Notes under the pieces: generated by a model
What the model saw: only the letters and a program-made list of their open reading frames with translations
Databases searched by the model: none
What the model was told of the DNA's origin: nothing
DNA from: Paraburkholderia kururiensis JCM 10599 = LMG 19447
Lineage (GTDB): Bacteria; Pseudomonadota; Gammaproteobacteria; Burkholderiales; Burkholderiaceae
Assembly: GCF_003986935.1 (NCBI RefSeq)
Contig: NZ_RJZE01000006.1
Span: forward strand, 62,001-126,000
DNA length: 64,000 nt
Direction of reading: 5' to 3'
Shown here: one piece after another, positions 27,671-38,006 of the stretch
How positions within the stretch are numbered: the stretch's first letter is position 1
Layout: the number at the start of each line of letters is the position of its first letter
Position numbers and translations under genes: made by a program

Positions 27671-28564
27671 TCAGTTGAACGAGCCGACGCGCTTCAGGTT
27701 GCCGAAGTTCATCCAGATGAAGAAGGCGCGGCCGACCAGGTTTTTGTCCGGAACGAAGCCCCAGTAGCGGCTGTCGGCGCTGTTGTCGCGATTGTCGCCC
27801 ATCATGAAGTAGTGCCCCGCCGGCACCTTGCATACGACGCCGCGATCGTTGTACTGACAGTTCTCACGATACGGGTAATCTTCCGCACCCACCACGAAGG
27901 GCGGCACGGCCGGATTATTGAGGATCGCGTTCTTGCGTCCGTTGAGATCTTCTTCGAACTGCTTCGCGTAGCCGATGCGCTCCTCGTCGAAGTAGTCGGG
28001 CAGCGGCGTTTCGGGAACCGGCTTGCCGTTGATGGTGAGCTTCTTGTCTTCGTACGCGACCACGTCGCCAGGCAAGCCGATCACGCGTTTGATGTAGTCC
28101 ACCGACTCGTCCTTCGGGTAGCGGAACACCACCACGTCGCCGCGTTCGAGCGGACGGCCCTGCGTGATCTTCGTATTCACGATGGGCAGGCGAATGCCGT
28201 AGTCGAATTTGTTGACGAGGATGAAGTCGCCAACCAGCAGCGTGGGCACCATCGATCCCGACGGAATCTTGAACGGCTCGATCACGAACGAGCGCACCAT
28301 GAACACCACGAGGATGACAGGAAAGAAGCTCGCGGAATACTCGAGCCACCACGGCTGGCGCAGCTTTTCTTCGCGCAGGCGGGCTCGCGTGGCGGGCGCG
28401 TTCTCGTCTGCGAAGCGCTCGCCGACGCGCGCCTGCTGGCGGTCGAATTCCGCCACCGCCGCCTCTGCCGCCCGCCGCCGCTGCGGCATGAAAACCAGTT
28501 TGTCCGCCACCCATGCAACGCCCGTCAGAATGACGAGCACAAAAAGAATCAGGGCAAAATTCAT
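27671..28564 (-). CDS. lepB: Signal peptidase I
   Basis: LepB removes signal peptides from exported proteins at the periplasmic face of the inner membrane. The 297-residue protein has an N-terminal anchor (about 3-20), a charged cytoplasmic loop, a second anchor (about 78-94), the catalytic serine in IPSGSMVPTL (S104), and the lysine general base in FRYPKDESVDYIKRVIG. The box E segment MGDNRDNSADSR is present. It lies 24 bases downstream of lepA, as in many bacteria. Confidence 0.96.
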   Translation of the reverse strand: MNFALILFVLVILTGVAWVADKLVFMPQRRRAAEAAVAEFDRQQARVGERFADENAPATRARLREEKLRQPWWLEYSASFFPVILVVFMVRSFVIEPFKIPSGSMVPTLLVGDFILVNKFDYGIRLPIVNTKITQGRPLERGDVVVFRYPKDESVDYIKRVIGLPGDVVAYEDKKLTINGKPVPETPLPDYFDEERIGYAKQFEEDLNGRKNAILNNPAVPPFVVGAEDYPYRENCQYNDRGVVCKVPAGHYFMMGDNRDNSADSRYWGFVPDKNLVGRAFFIWMNFGNLKRVGSFN

Positions 28565-28588
28565 GTAGGTACGGTTCCCGTGTTGATC

Positions 28589-30382
28589 TTATTTGTCTTC
28601 GACCCGGAGGATGGCAAGAAATGCCTCTTGCGGAATTTCGACGGAGCCGACCTGCTTCATCCGCTTTTTGCCTTCCTTCTGTTTCTCGAGCAGTTTCTTC
28701 TTGCGCGTGATGTCGCCGCCATAGCACTTGGCGAGCACGTTCTTGCGCAGCGCCTTGATGTTCTCGCGCGCGATGATGTGCGCGCCGATCGCCGCCTGGA
28801 TCGCGACGTCGTACATCTGGCGCGGAATGATCTCGCGCATTTTCGCGGCCACTTCGCGGCCGCGATACTGCGACTGCGAACGGTGGACGATCACGGAAAG
28901 CGCATCCACCTTGTCGCCGTTGATGAGCATGTCGACCTTGACCACGTCCGACGCGCGATATTCCTTGAACTCGTAGTCCATGGACGCGTAGCCGCGCGAC
29001 ACCGACTTCAGCCGGTCGAAGAAGTCGAGCACGATCTCGGCCATCGGAATTTCGTAGGTGAGCTGCACCTGGCGGCCGTGGTACTGCATGTTCACCTGGT
29101 TGCCGCGCTTTTGCGTACACAGCGTGATGACCGAGCCCACGTAGTCCTGCGGCATGTACAGGTTCACGGTGACGATCGGCTCGCGAATCTCTTCAATCTT
29201 CGACGGGTCCGGCATCTTCGCCGGGTTCTCGACCATGATTGTGCTGCCGTCGGCCAGCACCACTTCGTACACCACGGTGGGCGCCGTGGTGATCAGGTCC
29301 ATGTCGAATTCGCGCTCGAGCCGCTCCTGCACGATCTCCATGTGCAACAGACCGAGGAAGCCGCAGCGGAAGCCAAAGCCGAGCGCCTGCGAGACTTCCG
29401 GCTCGTATTGCAGCGACGCGTCGTTCAGCTTCAGCTTTTCGAGCGACTCGCGCAGTGCGTCGTACTGGTTGGCCTCGACCGGATACAGCCCCGCGAACAC
29501 CTGCGGCTTCACTTCCTTGAAGCCCGGCAGCGGCTCCGCGGCAGGCTTTGCCGCGTTGGTGACCGTATCGCCCACTTTGGTTGCCGCCAGTTCCTTGATG
29601 CCGGCGATGATGAAGCCTACCTGGCCCGCGGAGAGCACCTCGAGGTCTTTCGACTTCGGCGTGAAGACGCCGACGTGCTCGACCGGGTACTGGGCGCCCG
29701 TCGCCATCAGCTTGATGCGCTCTTTCGGGCGCAGCGTGCCATTGACGATGCGCACGAGCATCACGACGCCGACGTAGTTGTCGAACCACGAGTCGATGAT
29801 GAGCGCCTGCAACGGTGCTTCCGGGTCGCCCTTCGGCGGCGGCACCTTGGCGACGAGCGCTTCGAGTACGTCTTCCACACCCTCGCCCGTCTTCGCGCTG
29901 CAACGCGTGGCATCGGTTGCGTCGATGCCGATCACGTCTTCGATTTCGGCAATCGCGTTTTCGGGATTCGCCGCCGGCAGATCGATCTTGTTGAGCACCG
30001 GCACGACTTCGACGCCGAGTTCGATGGCCGTGTAGCAGTTCGCAACCGTCTGGGCTTCGACGCCCTGGCTCGCGTCCACGACAAGCAGCGCGCCCTCGCA
30101 AGCCGACAGCGAACGGCTTACTTCATATGAGAAGTCGACATGGCCTGGCGTGTCGATCAGGTTGAGGTTGTAAACCTTCCCGTCGCGCGCGCGATAACTC
30201 AGCGCCGCGGTCTGCGCCTTGATGGTGATGCCGCGCTCGCGCTCGAGATCCATCGAGTCGAGCACCTGCGATTCCATTTCACGGTCAGACAAGCCGCCGC
30301 ACAACTGGATGATGCGATCGGCGAGCGTCGACTTGCCATGGTCGATGTGCGCAATGATCGAGAAGTTACGAATATGATCCAT
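28589..30382 (-). CDS. lepA: Elongation factor 4 (ribosomal back-translocase)
   Basis: LepA is a translational GTPase related to EF-G that acts on stalled or late-initiating ribosomes. At 597 residues it matches the family. G1 is [10 protein letters not shown], the G2/G3 region has [11 protein letters not shown] and DTPGHVDFS, and G4 is NKID. The unique C-terminal domain ends with a Lys-rich segment ([17 protein letters not shown]). A TAAAAT hexamer at 30459-30464 upstream could be its -10, though no good -35 is seen. lepB follows directly. Confidence 0.97.
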   Translation of the reverse strand: MDHIRNFSIIAHIDHGKSTLADRIIQLCGGLSDREMESQVLDSMDLERERGITIKAQTAALSYRARDGKVYNLNLIDTPGHVDFSYEVSRSLSACEGALLVVDASQGVEAQTVANCYTAIELGVEVVPVLNKIDLPAANPENAIAEIEDVIGIDATDATRCSAKTGEGVEDVLEALVAKVPPPKGDPEAPLQALIIDSWFDNYVGVVMLVRIVNGTLRPKERIKLMATGAQYPVEHVGVFTPKSKDLEVLSAGQVGFIIAGIKELAATKVGDTVTNAAKPAAEPLPGFKEVKPQVFAGLYPVEANQYDALRESLEKLKLNDASLQYEPEVSQALGFGFRCGFLGLLHMEIVQERLEREFDMDLITTAPTVVYEVVLADGSTIMVENPAKMPDPSKIEEIREPIVTVNLYMPQDYVGSVITLCTQKRGNQVNMQYHGRQVQLTYEIPMAEIVLDFFDRLKSVSRGYASMDYEFKEYRASDVVKVDMLINGDKVDALSVIVHRSQSQYRGREVAAKMREIIPRQMYDVAIQAAIGAHIIARENIKALRKNVLAKCYGGDITRKKKLLEKQKEGKKRMKQVGSVEIPQEAFLAILRVEDK

Positions 30383-30584
30383 TCAGTGCCGATCAAGCGA
30401 AAAAGGCGCGCCCGGACGATTGCAGAGCACGCCTTGTAAGCAAATGAAAAACCGGACTATTTTAGCCGAAAAGGCCTTCCAGAGGCAGCTTTGGGCGGCC
30501 TCGGCCAATCTTCAGCGCGTTCGGGCGTAGAAACGGGTAAAGCATCCAGGACGGCTGGATCAACCGTACAGCCAACCGCCGCCC

Positions 30585-30854
30585 TCACTCGCGTGTGGAC
30601 GCCGCGAGCTGCGTCAGCGCGGCTCGCACCGGCGCTTCTTCGAACCGGTAGCGACACAATTCGATGCCCCCGATTGCAAGCACCGGCACCAGTTCGTTGT
30701 AGCGCCCCTCCAGCACGGGGTCCACATCGATATCGATGATTTCGACGGTCGCGCCGAACTCGGCCAGCAACGGCTCGAGCGCGGCGCGCATGTCGTCGCA
30801 CAGGTGGCACCACGCGCGCCCATACAGCGTGAGGGTTGCGCAAGCGGTGGGCAT
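30585..30854 (-). CDS. Glutaredoxin-family protein
   Basis: A small thioredoxin-fold protein of 89 residues with a redox-active CxxC in RAWCHLCDDM near the N-terminus and the cis-proline in ELVPVLAI. It resembles the short DUF836-type glutaredoxin-like family. It lies 16 bases after mucD and is probably the last gene of the rpoE-rseA-rseB-mucD unit. A role in thiol control during envelope stress is possible, but only context suggests it. Confidence 0.85.
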   Translation of the reverse strand: MPTACATLTLYGRAWCHLCDDMRAALEPLLAEFGATVEIIDIDVDPVLEGRYNELVPVLAIGGIELCRYRFEEAPVRAALTQLAASTRE

Positions 30855-30870
30855 CAGGCGCTATGCCTCG

Positions 30871-32370
30871 TCATTTTGCCGTTGCGCGGGGGCGCAGCGG
30901 TACGAACTGGGTGTTCTCGCCGCGACGCACGAGCACAGCGACCATCTTCTGCGAATCGAGGTGCGAGGCAACCTCTTCGAATTGCTTCGCGCTCTTGATG
31001 TCCGTGTCGCCCACCCGCAGGATGATGTCGCCCTTCTGCAGCCCCGCCCGCGCGGCCGGGCCGTCGACGGCGTCAATCTGCACGCCGCTGCGCAGCTTCA
31101 ACGTCTTCAATTGATCTTCTGGAATGTCGCTCACCGCAATACCGAGCGAATTCGACGCGCGCGGCTTCGGAGCCGGGGCCGGCTTCTGGTCAGCCTTCGC
31201 GGTCTTGTCCGTCTGCATTTCGGCAACCGTGATGGGCATATCGCGCGTCTGGCCCTTGCGCCAGACCGTGACCGTCGCCTTCGTGCCCGGTTTCGTGTCG
31301 CCCACCATGCGCGGAAGATCCGTTGCCGCATCCACCGACTGGCCGTTGAACTTCAGGATGATGTCGCCCGGCTGCACGCCTGCCTTGTCGGCCGGCCCGC
31401 CCGGCTCCACGCTGCTCACCAGGGCGCCCTGCGCCTTCGGCAAGCCCAGCGAGTCGGCCACGTCCTTGGTCACTTCGCCAATCGCCACTGCAATGCGACC
31501 GCGCACCACCTTGCCGGTGGACTTGAGCTGGTCGGCCACGCGCATGGCCTCGTCAATGGGAATGGCGAAGGAGATGCCCATGAAGCCGCCGGTGCGGCTA
31601 TAAATCTGCGAGTTGATGCCGATCACCTCGCCCTGCATGTTGATGAGCGGACCGCCCGAGTTGCCGGGATTCACCGCAACATCGGTCTGGATGAACGGCA
31701 GGTAGTCGCCGGTGTCACGGCCCTTCGCGCTGACAATACCGGCCGTCACCGTATTTTCGAGCCCGAACGGCGAGCCGATCGCCACCACCCATTCGCCTAC
31801 GCGAACCTTGTTCGAATCGCCGATCGTCACCGCGGGCAGGCTCGATGCGCTGATCTTCACGACGGCCACGTCCGTGCGGTCGTCCACGCCGATCAGCTTC
31901 GCCTTGAACTCGCGCTTGTCGGTGAGCGTCACGTAGATGCTGTCCGCGCCGTCCACGACGTGCGCGTTCGTCATCACGTAGCCGTCGGCCGACAGGATGA
32001 AGCCGGAACCCACGCCGCTGTTCTGCTCGGTGTCGTTGCCGCCGCTGTCGGGTGACGAGTCCGAGCCGCCGCCTTGACCACCACGCGGCGATTGCGGCGT
32101 TTGCGGTGACTGCGGCATCGGAATGCCGAAGAAGCGGCGGAAGAACTCCGACATGTCGCCGTCGTCGAGTCCGGGCGGCAGCCCGCGCTGCGACGTAGGC
32201 ACACGCGCGGTGGTGCGGATATTGACGACTGCGGGACCGACCTTGTCCACAAGGTCGGTGAAATCGGGCAGATTGGCCGCCGGGGCCGCAGACGCCGGGT
32301 GCGGCGCGAACGGCAGGCAGACCGCCACCGCTGCGGCCGCGAAGAATTTGCGCACCGAAAAAGTCGTCAT
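30871..32370 (-). CDS. mucD: Do/HtrA-family periplasmic serine protease
   Basis: The 499-residue protein is a periplasmic protease/chaperone of the DegP/DegQ/MucD family. A signal peptide (AAAAVAVCLPFAPHPASA) is followed by the chymotrypsin-like domain with the triad His in TNAHVVDGAD, Asp in DDRTDVAVVKI and Ser in NPGNSGGPLIN. Two PDZ domains follow, separated by a Lys/Pro/Ala-rich linker. The loop before the catalytic domain is Gly/Ser/Asp/Gln-rich (about residues 90-120). It lies directly after rseB, so the system that senses misfolded envelope proteins and the protease that clears them are transcribed together. Confidence 0.95.
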   Translation of the reverse strand: MTTFSVRKFFAAAAVAVCLPFAPHPASAAPAANLPDFTDLVDKVGPAVVNIRTTARVPTSQRGLPPGLDDGDMSEFFRRFFGIPMPQSPQTPQSPRGGQGGGSDSSPDSGGNDTEQNSGVGSGFILSADGYVMTNAHVVDGADSIYVTLTDKREFKAKLIGVDDRTDVAVVKISASSLPAVTIGDSNKVRVGEWVVAIGSPFGLENTVTAGIVSAKGRDTGDYLPFIQTDVAVNPGNSGGPLINMQGEVIGINSQIYSRTGGFMGISFAIPIDEAMRVADQLKSTGKVVRGRIAVAIGEVTKDVADSLGLPKAQGALVSSVEPGGPADKAGVQPGDIILKFNGQSVDAATDLPRMVGDTKPGTKATVTVWRKGQTRDMPITVAEMQTDKTAKADQKPAPAPKPRASNSLGIAVSDIPEDQLKTLKLRSGVQIDAVDGPAARAGLQKGDIILRVGDTDIKSAKQFEEVASHLDSQKMVAVLVRRGENTQFVPLRPRATAK

Positions 32371-32393
32371 ATCGTAGTCAGCCGAAGGAGGGT

Positions 32394-33455
32394 TTATCGC
32401 GGAGCCTTGTATTCTATGGCAGACGCGAATTGCTGCAACGTTGCCTGGGGCACCTCGCCGAGCAGCGTGATCCAGTAGTCGCCGCTGCGCTTCACGAGAA
32501 CGTGCGTCGCCCCGCTATTGCCCGTCCCTTCCTTGCGTGTATTGTTTTCGACCGGCTCGATAAAAATCGAAATGGCGGCGAGCCCGTCCGAGAAGACGGC
32601 CTGATCGACCGGAATGGGCGGGCTCGACGGGTTGCGGGCGGCCATGGGCCGGCGCAGCTCGCGAATTTTGTGGAAACCCGGCACGGTGGGCGCGAACTGC
32701 CAGCCCTGGGCTTCCATGTCCACCGCTTCAACCGGCGGCCGCACGATGGTCCAGCCTGCGGTATTGCGAATGCCGTTCGCGATCGGCGTTTTGTCGGCCG
32801 GCACACCGATGCGGATCTGCGAGAACGACAACTGTTCGAGCACCTGACCGCCAGCGTCCAGCGTTTGCGCACGTAGCAGCAGACCGGTCTTCGTGTCCGC
32901 CCACAGTTTGTACGCGAATCGATACGCGTCTTTCGGATCGAGCTCAATCACCTGGCTGTCGACGCCCGCCACACGGTCGGTACCCACCAGCTTCGGCTCA
33001 TAGACCGACAACACCTGGTCCGCACTCGCGGCGAGCAAGGCCGGGAACGAGTCTTTGTTCTGGCGCTTTTCGACCACACAGAGGTGACGCTCGGGAACAA
33101 ACGTATAAAGCTCGTCGTTATGGCGCAGCATCTTGCGCGGCTTGCCGTCGAGGCTTTCGAGCTGCTCGTACTCGCCATCACCGTGCGTGGCGTAGTGGGT
33201 GATGCGCGAAGTCTGCACGAACGTGCCGCGCTGATAAACGAAGGCACCCTCGTAGTTCTGCTGCTGGGCGGCCTGGTGAATCCGGTTCAGCCATTCGGCC
33301 GCCATGCGGCGTGTGGCAGCCGGATCGCTGGCGGAAGTCCCTTGCGCGTCGGCGCGGGCAGTGACCGACAGCGCCGATAACAACACGGCTGCACAGCACA
33401 GGAATGCCGGCAGCCGTCCCCAGATCGTCGTTTTATTCAACCGCAGGGTCTGCAT
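32394..33455 (-). CDS. rseB: Sigma-E regulatory protein RseB/MucB
   Basis: RseB is the periplasmic partner of the anti-sigma factor RseA and protects it from proteolysis until it senses mislocalised lipoproteins or LPS. The 353-residue protein has a signal peptide (hydrophobic core FLCCAAVLLSALSV) and the two-domain MucB/RseB architecture, starting near WLNRIHQAAQQQNYEGAFVY. It lies five bases after rseA and 23 bases before mucD. Confidence 0.93.
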   Translation of the reverse strand: MQTLRLNKTTIWGRLPAFLCCAAVLLSALSVTARADAQGTSASDPAATRRMAAEWLNRIHQAAQQQNYEGAFVYQRGTFVQTSRITHYATHGDGEYEQLESLDGKPRKMLRHNDELYTFVPERHLCVVEKRQNKDSFPALLAASADQVLSVYEPKLVGTDRVAGVDSQVIELDPKDAYRFAYKLWADTKTGLLLRAQTLDAGGQVLEQLSFSQIRIGVPADKTPIANGIRNTAGWTIVRPPVEAVDMEAQGWQFAPTVPGFHKIRELRRPMAARNPSSPPIPVDQAVFSDGLAAISIFIEPVENNTRKEGTGNSGATHVLVKRSGDYWITLLGEVPQATLQQFASAIEYKAPR

Positions 33456-33460
33456 CAGAC

Positions 33461-34093
33461 TTATTGGCCTTGCGTAGTAAGCGCTGCAGCGCGGATCAGC
33501 GGCATGGAGTCGGGAACCATCGGTTGCTGGGCGAACTGCTGGTGCGCTTCAAGATACTGGTCGAGTCGTGCGTCGCGAATGATGTTGGCGTCCTGCGCCA
33601 CAGCAGGCTGCACATTGGCCGCCGGCATGGAAGCCATCGCCACGCGCTGTACGCTGTCGGTGGGCTGGACCGCCGCGAGTTGGGCGCCGCCATGGCTGGC
33701 CACGCCGCCCGCACCTTGCAGTTGCGGCACGACGATCCACGTCAGCGTTGCGGCGGCGGCCGCGACGGCGAACGCGGGAACCACCCGGCGACGCAGCGCA
33801 AGCAAACGGCGCGTGACTGGCGCCGAGGGCGGTGCGAGTAGATGCGGCTCCGACTCGAAGCGCGCGGCAAAACCCGCCAGGAAAGCGCTGCTTGCCGCCG
33901 GACTGATGGCGAGGTCGTCGGAACGCAGCGCATCGCCGATCAGGTGATAGCTGGACCACGCCGCGCGTTCCTCGGGGTTGAGCCCGCCGAGAAAGGTGTT
34001 CAATTGCCCGTCGCCAGGCATTTCCCCGTCGACGAAAGCGGACAGGTGCTCGCCGTGCGAGCCTGCTTGCGATTGCATCGAGACCGACCCCAT
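33461..34093 (-). CDS. rseA: Anti-sigma-E factor RseA/MucA
   Basis: RseA is a single-pass inner-membrane protein that holds sigma-E inactive; regulated proteolysis releases the sigma factor. The cytoplasmic N-terminal domain carries the anti-sigma signature HLSAFVDGEMPG and WSSYHLIGDALRS. One membrane segment lies at about residues 104-124 (PAFAVAAAAATLTWIVVP), followed by a periplasmic domain. The ATG at 34093 is preferred over 34105 because GGGGA lies at a better spacing. It lies 86 bases after rpoE. Confidence 0.92.
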   Translation of the reverse strand: MGSVSMQSQAGSHGEHLSAFVDGEMPGDGQLNTFLGGLNPEERAAWSSYHLIGDALRSDDLAISPAASSAFLAGFAARFESEPHLLAPPSAPVTRRLLALRRRVVPAFAVAAAAATLTWIVVPQLQGAGGVASHGGAQLAAVQPTDSVQRVAMASMPAANVQPAVAQDANIIRDARLDQYLEAHQQFAQQPMVPDSMPLIRAAALTTQGQ

Positions 34094-34179
34094 GATGATC
34101 CCCATTCCTTACAGACCCCGTAGTGACACCACCCAAACCCTGATAATCGCGCTCGTGCCCTTCTGGCTGCCGGTACCGC

Positions 34180-34779
34180 TTACCAGCGCTTGCCTTCAGG
34201 TGTGTCCAGCAGCGGACGCAATTTTGCCGCAATGGCTTCTCGAGCACGAAAAATTCGCGATCTGACGGTGCCGATCGGGCAGCCCATCATCTCGGCGATC
34301 TCTTCGTAGCTCAATCCTTCAATTTCCCGGAGCGTAATGGCGGTGCGCAGTTCTTCCGGCAACAGCGCCATGGCAGCGTTGACCGTCTCCGCGATCTGCT
34401 TGCTCATCAACATCGACTCGGGCGTATTGATATCCCTTAGTTGATCGGCGTCGGAGAAAGTTTCCGCCTCCTCCGCGTCCGCCTCCGTCGAGGTGGGCGC
34501 CCGACGGCCCTGGGTCGCAAGGTAGTTCTTGGCGGTATTCACCGCAATCCGGTACAACCACGTATAAAACGCCGATTCGCCGCGAAACTGCGGCAGCGCG
34601 CGGTATGCCTTGATGAAGGCGTCCTGGGCCACGTCCTCGACCTCGGCGGGGTCCCGCACGAGACGCGAGATCAGCCGGATGATCTTGCGGTGGTATTTGG
34701 AGACCAGAAGTTCGAACGCCGCCTTGTCGCCTTTTTGCACGCGCTCGACGAGCAACTGATCGATTTCTTTTTCGCTCAC
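34180..34779 (-). CDS. rpoE: RNA polymerase sigma factor RpoE (sigma-E/AlgU)
   Basis: This 199-residue group IV sigma factor is very close in pattern to E. coli RpoE, e.g. RVQKGDKAAFELLV, QDAFIKAYRALPQFRGESAF in region 2 and LREIEGLSYEEIAEMM with GTVRSRIFRAREAI in region 4.2. The start codon is GTG (34779-34777), with GGA about nine bases upstream; a non-ATG start may lower translation. It opens the rpoE-rseA-rseB-mucD-glutaredoxin unit. A candidate promoter with a palindrome and tandem repeats lies just upstream. Confidence 0.96.
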   Translation of the reverse strand: MSEKEIDQLLVERVQKGDKAAFELLVSKYHRKIIRLISRLVRDPAEVEDVAQDAFIKAYRALPQFRGESAFYTWLYRIAVNTAKNYLATQGRRAPTSTEADAEEAETFSDADQLRDINTPESMLMSKQIAETVNAAMALLPEELRTAITLREIEGLSYEEIAEMMGCPIGTVRSRIFRAREAIAAKLRPLLDTPEGKRW

Positions 34780-34801
34780 CTGATAAATCCGTTAATGGGG
34801 A

Positions 34802-34878
34802 GTGCCCCGCGGGGCACCATTGTAGCGTTCCGTTCGGCCCCTCACGTTACGCCGGTAACAGCGGTTACAGGCGTTACG
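34802..34878 (-). promoter_or_regulatory. rpoE promoter region with palindrome and 9-base tandem repeats
   Basis: On the minus strand a -10-like TACAAT (34819-34824) predicts a start near 34812. The 16-base perfect palindrome GTGCCCCGCGGGGCAC (34802-34817) covers that position. Upstream, 34843-34878 holds four tandem 9-base units, each with a GTWAC core (CGTAACGCC, TGTAACCGC, TGTTACCGG, CGTAACGTG), at about -31 to -66. No good -35 hexamer and no clear sigma-E consensus were found. Confidence 0.45.
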
Positions 34879-34918
34879 GGTAGTAGCCGGTTCAGCCGGC
34901 AGCAAGCACGCGCGGGGG

Positions 34919-35425
34919 TCATCCACGTCCGCCGCAACGCGCGATTACCGAGAGTTCGCGAAAAGCATCGGGATGGAGCGCGTCGGCCGTGATAACCAGT
35001 GAGTACCGGCGCCGACCTGAAGCGAGAACGAGGACGAGCAGCCAGGCGCCCCACTGTGAACTGGCCGCGATGAGCCCTTGGGCAACGCGCACGCCGCTGC
35101 GGTCGAACGCCGACACACCGTCTGGCCCGATTTCAATTGCAGCCGGGGCGCCGCGACGAAGCGCCGCAGAAACCAACGCAAGCAGCGCCAGAACGGCCAG
35201 AGAAAGCGGCAACGCGCGCCAGCCGCCGAGCCAAGGCGCGAGGCTCGTATGAACGGCTGCAACAGCAACCGCGATGAAACAGAACACGGCAATCTGCAAA
35301 CCGACTGACTGCCGCAACGCAATGCGTCGCGGCGCCAGGCGTTGCACCACTTCCCCGGACGGCAGCGCAGACCATGGTCCATCTTGCGGACCCGGCGGAC
35401 ACCCCGCCCGGGAGAGCGGCGTCAA
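34919..35425 (-). CDS. Small membrane protein, YgfX-like
   Basis: This 168-residue protein has a basic N-terminus, two adjacent hydrophobic segments (about 42-60 and 68-88) and a soluble C-terminal half with W-G-A-W and LVITADALHPDAFRELSV. The pattern resembles the YgfX/CptA-like small membrane family, but similarity is weak by eye. The predicted start is TTG at 35425, four bases after the fabF stop; GTG codons at 35350 and 35347 are alternatives. It lies between fabF and the rpoE promoter on the same strand and is probably translated with fabF. Confidence 0.65.
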   Translation of the reverse strand: MTPLSRAGCPPGPQDGPWSALPSGEVVQRLAPRRIALRQSVGLQIAVFCFIAVAVAAVHTSLAPWLGGWRALPLSLAVLALLALVSAALRRGAPAAIEIGPDGVSAFDRSGVRVAQGLIAASSQWGAWLLVLVLASGRRRYSLVITADALHPDAFRELSVIARCGGRG

Positions 35426-35429
35426 GCGA

Positions 35430-36668
<1,239 letters not shown>

Positions 36669-36702
36669 GGTAACCCCTTTTCCATAGAATGACAAAAGCA
36701 AA

Positions 36703-36745
36703 AGCCACAGGGGCCACAGGAAATGCTCCTGTGAGCCCTGTGGCT
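36703..36745 (-). terminator. Strong hairpin between acpP and fabF
   Basis: The arms AGCCACAGGGGCCACAGGA and TCCTGTGAGCCCTGTGGCT pair over 19 positions with one mismatch and a five-base loop. On the minus strand it is followed by TTTTGCTTTTG. It lies between acpP and fabF, so it probably ends most acpP transcripts and lowers fabF relative to acpP. Confidence 0.8.
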
Positions 36746-36851
36746 GTTAGCCGGCAGATGCGCTTGCAAATGTGCTCGCAGGTGCACTGGCTGATGAGCG
36801 GGCAGCGGCGCGGCCCGGCAGGCAGCGCGCGGAACGCGGACGCGAACCGGC

Positions 36852-37091
36852 TCAGGCCTTGACGTTCGCGCGGGCGTAGTCGATAGCCTGCTGGACGGTC
36901 GTGATCTTTTCGGCTTCCTCATCCGGAATTTCCATGCCGAATTCGTCTTCGAGGGCCATGACCAGTTCGACGGTATCGAGCGAGTCCGCGCCGAGATCGT
37001 TCACGAACGATGCTTCGTTCTTGATTTCCGCTTCGGCTACGCCCAGTTGTTCCGCGACGATCTTCTTGACGCGCTGTTCGATGTTGTCCAT
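36852..37091 (-). CDS. acpP: Acyl carrier protein
   Basis: AcpP carries growing acyl chains on 4'-phosphopantetheine attached to the serine in [15 protein letters not shown] (Ser37-type DSL motif). The 79-residue acidic four-helix protein is standard. A strong ribosome-binding site (TTGGAGGGG) precedes the ATG. A TAAAAT -10 and a palindrome lie about 45-60 bases upstream. AcpS at 22876 would activate it. Confidence 0.98.
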
Positions 37092-37133
37092 TACCCCTCC
37101 AAGGGAAGAAAGTTCATAAATACGAGTGCGCGC

Positions 37134-37153
37134 ATTTTATCAGGTTTGACCTG
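37134..37153 (-). promoter_or_regulatory. acpP -10 hexamer with adjoining operator-like palindrome
   Basis: On the minus strand TAAAAT (37134-37139, five of six) is directly preceded by the 13-base palindrome CAGGT-CAA-ACCTG (37141-37153), which would lie in the spacer between -35 and -10. No good -35 hexamer is seen, which fits a promoter needing an activator or blocked by a repressor. The regulator is unknown. Confidence 0.45.
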
Positions 37154-37256
37154 GCAAAAAAGCTGCGCCCACGGGTTCCAGATGGCCAGTCCGCGCTGCG
37201 CTCTTCAACGGTGTTTGCGACGAGCGCATCAAGGCGCGGATAGTACCTGAATCCGG

Positions 37257-38006
37257 TTACGACATGTACATACCGCCGTTGACGTGCATCGTCGTGCCGG
37301 TAATGTAGCCGGCGTGCGGCGACGCGAGGAACGCAACGGCGTGCGCGATATCGTCCGGGCTGCCAAGACGGCCGAGCGGAATCTGCGCCTTGAGCGCCGC
37401 CTGCTGCTCTTCGGGCAGAACCTTGGTCATGTCGGTGTCGATGAAGCCCGGCGCAACGCAATTCACGGTGATGTTGCGGCTGCCTATCTCGCGCGCGAGC
37501 GCACGCGTCATGCCTGCCACCCCGGCCTTCGCCGCAGCGTAATTCACCTGACCCGGGTTGCCCGCCGAACCCACCACCGACGTGATGTTGATGATGCGAC
37601 CGCCGCGCGCCTTCATCATCGGACGCAGAACCGCACGCGACAGACGGAACACCGCCTTCAGGTTGGTGTCGATCACCGCGTCCCACTCCTCGTCCTTCAT
37701 GCGCATGGCGAGTTGGTCCTGCGTGATGCCGGCGTTGTTGACGAGAATGCCGAGGCTGCCGAATTCCTTGACGGTCGCTTCGATCAGCGCTTCCACCGCG
37801 CCGGCATCGTTGACGTCGAGCACCGCGCCGCGACCGTTCAGATCTGCTGCCTTGAACGCGTCGCTGATCGCGACTGCGCCCACTTCGCTCGTTGCCGTGC
37901 CGATCACGGTTGCGCCCTGGCGAGCCAGTACGAGCGCGATGGCGCGGCCAATGCCGCGCGACGCGCCGGTTACGATCGCGATCTGTTTGTCGAGAGTCTT
38001 TTCCAT
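37257..38006 (-). CDS. fabG: 3-oxoacyl-[acyl-carrier-protein] reductase
   Basis: FabG reduces beta-ketoacyl-ACP with NADPH. The 249-residue short-chain dehydrogenase has the cofactor motif TGASRGIGRAIA near residues 14-25, NNAG, and the catalytic Ser-Tyr-Lys in NITSVVGSAGNPGQVNYAAAK split over residues 136-156. It lies in the fabD-fabG-acpP-fabF series with gaps of about 165 bases on both sides, so internal promoters are possible. Confidence 0.96.
   Translation of the reverse strand: MEKTLDKQIAIVTGASRGIGRAIALVLARQGATVIGTATSEVGAVAISDAFKAADLNGRGAVLDVNDAGAVEALIEATVKEFGSLGILVNNAGITQDQLAMRMKDEEWDAVIDTNLKAVFRLSRAVLRPMMKARGGRIINITSVVGSAGNPGQVNYAAAKAGVAGMTRALAREIGSRNITVNCVAPGFIDTDMTKVLPEEQQAALKAQIPLGRLGSPDDIAHAVAFLASPHAGYITGTTMHVNGGMYMS

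Noticed and set aside
27611..30130. An 839-codon open frame on the plus strand opposite lepB and lepA
   Set aside because: It mirrors two well-conserved minus-strand genes and its product is His/Arg/Asp/Val-biased without motifs. Mirror-frame artefact of high GC.
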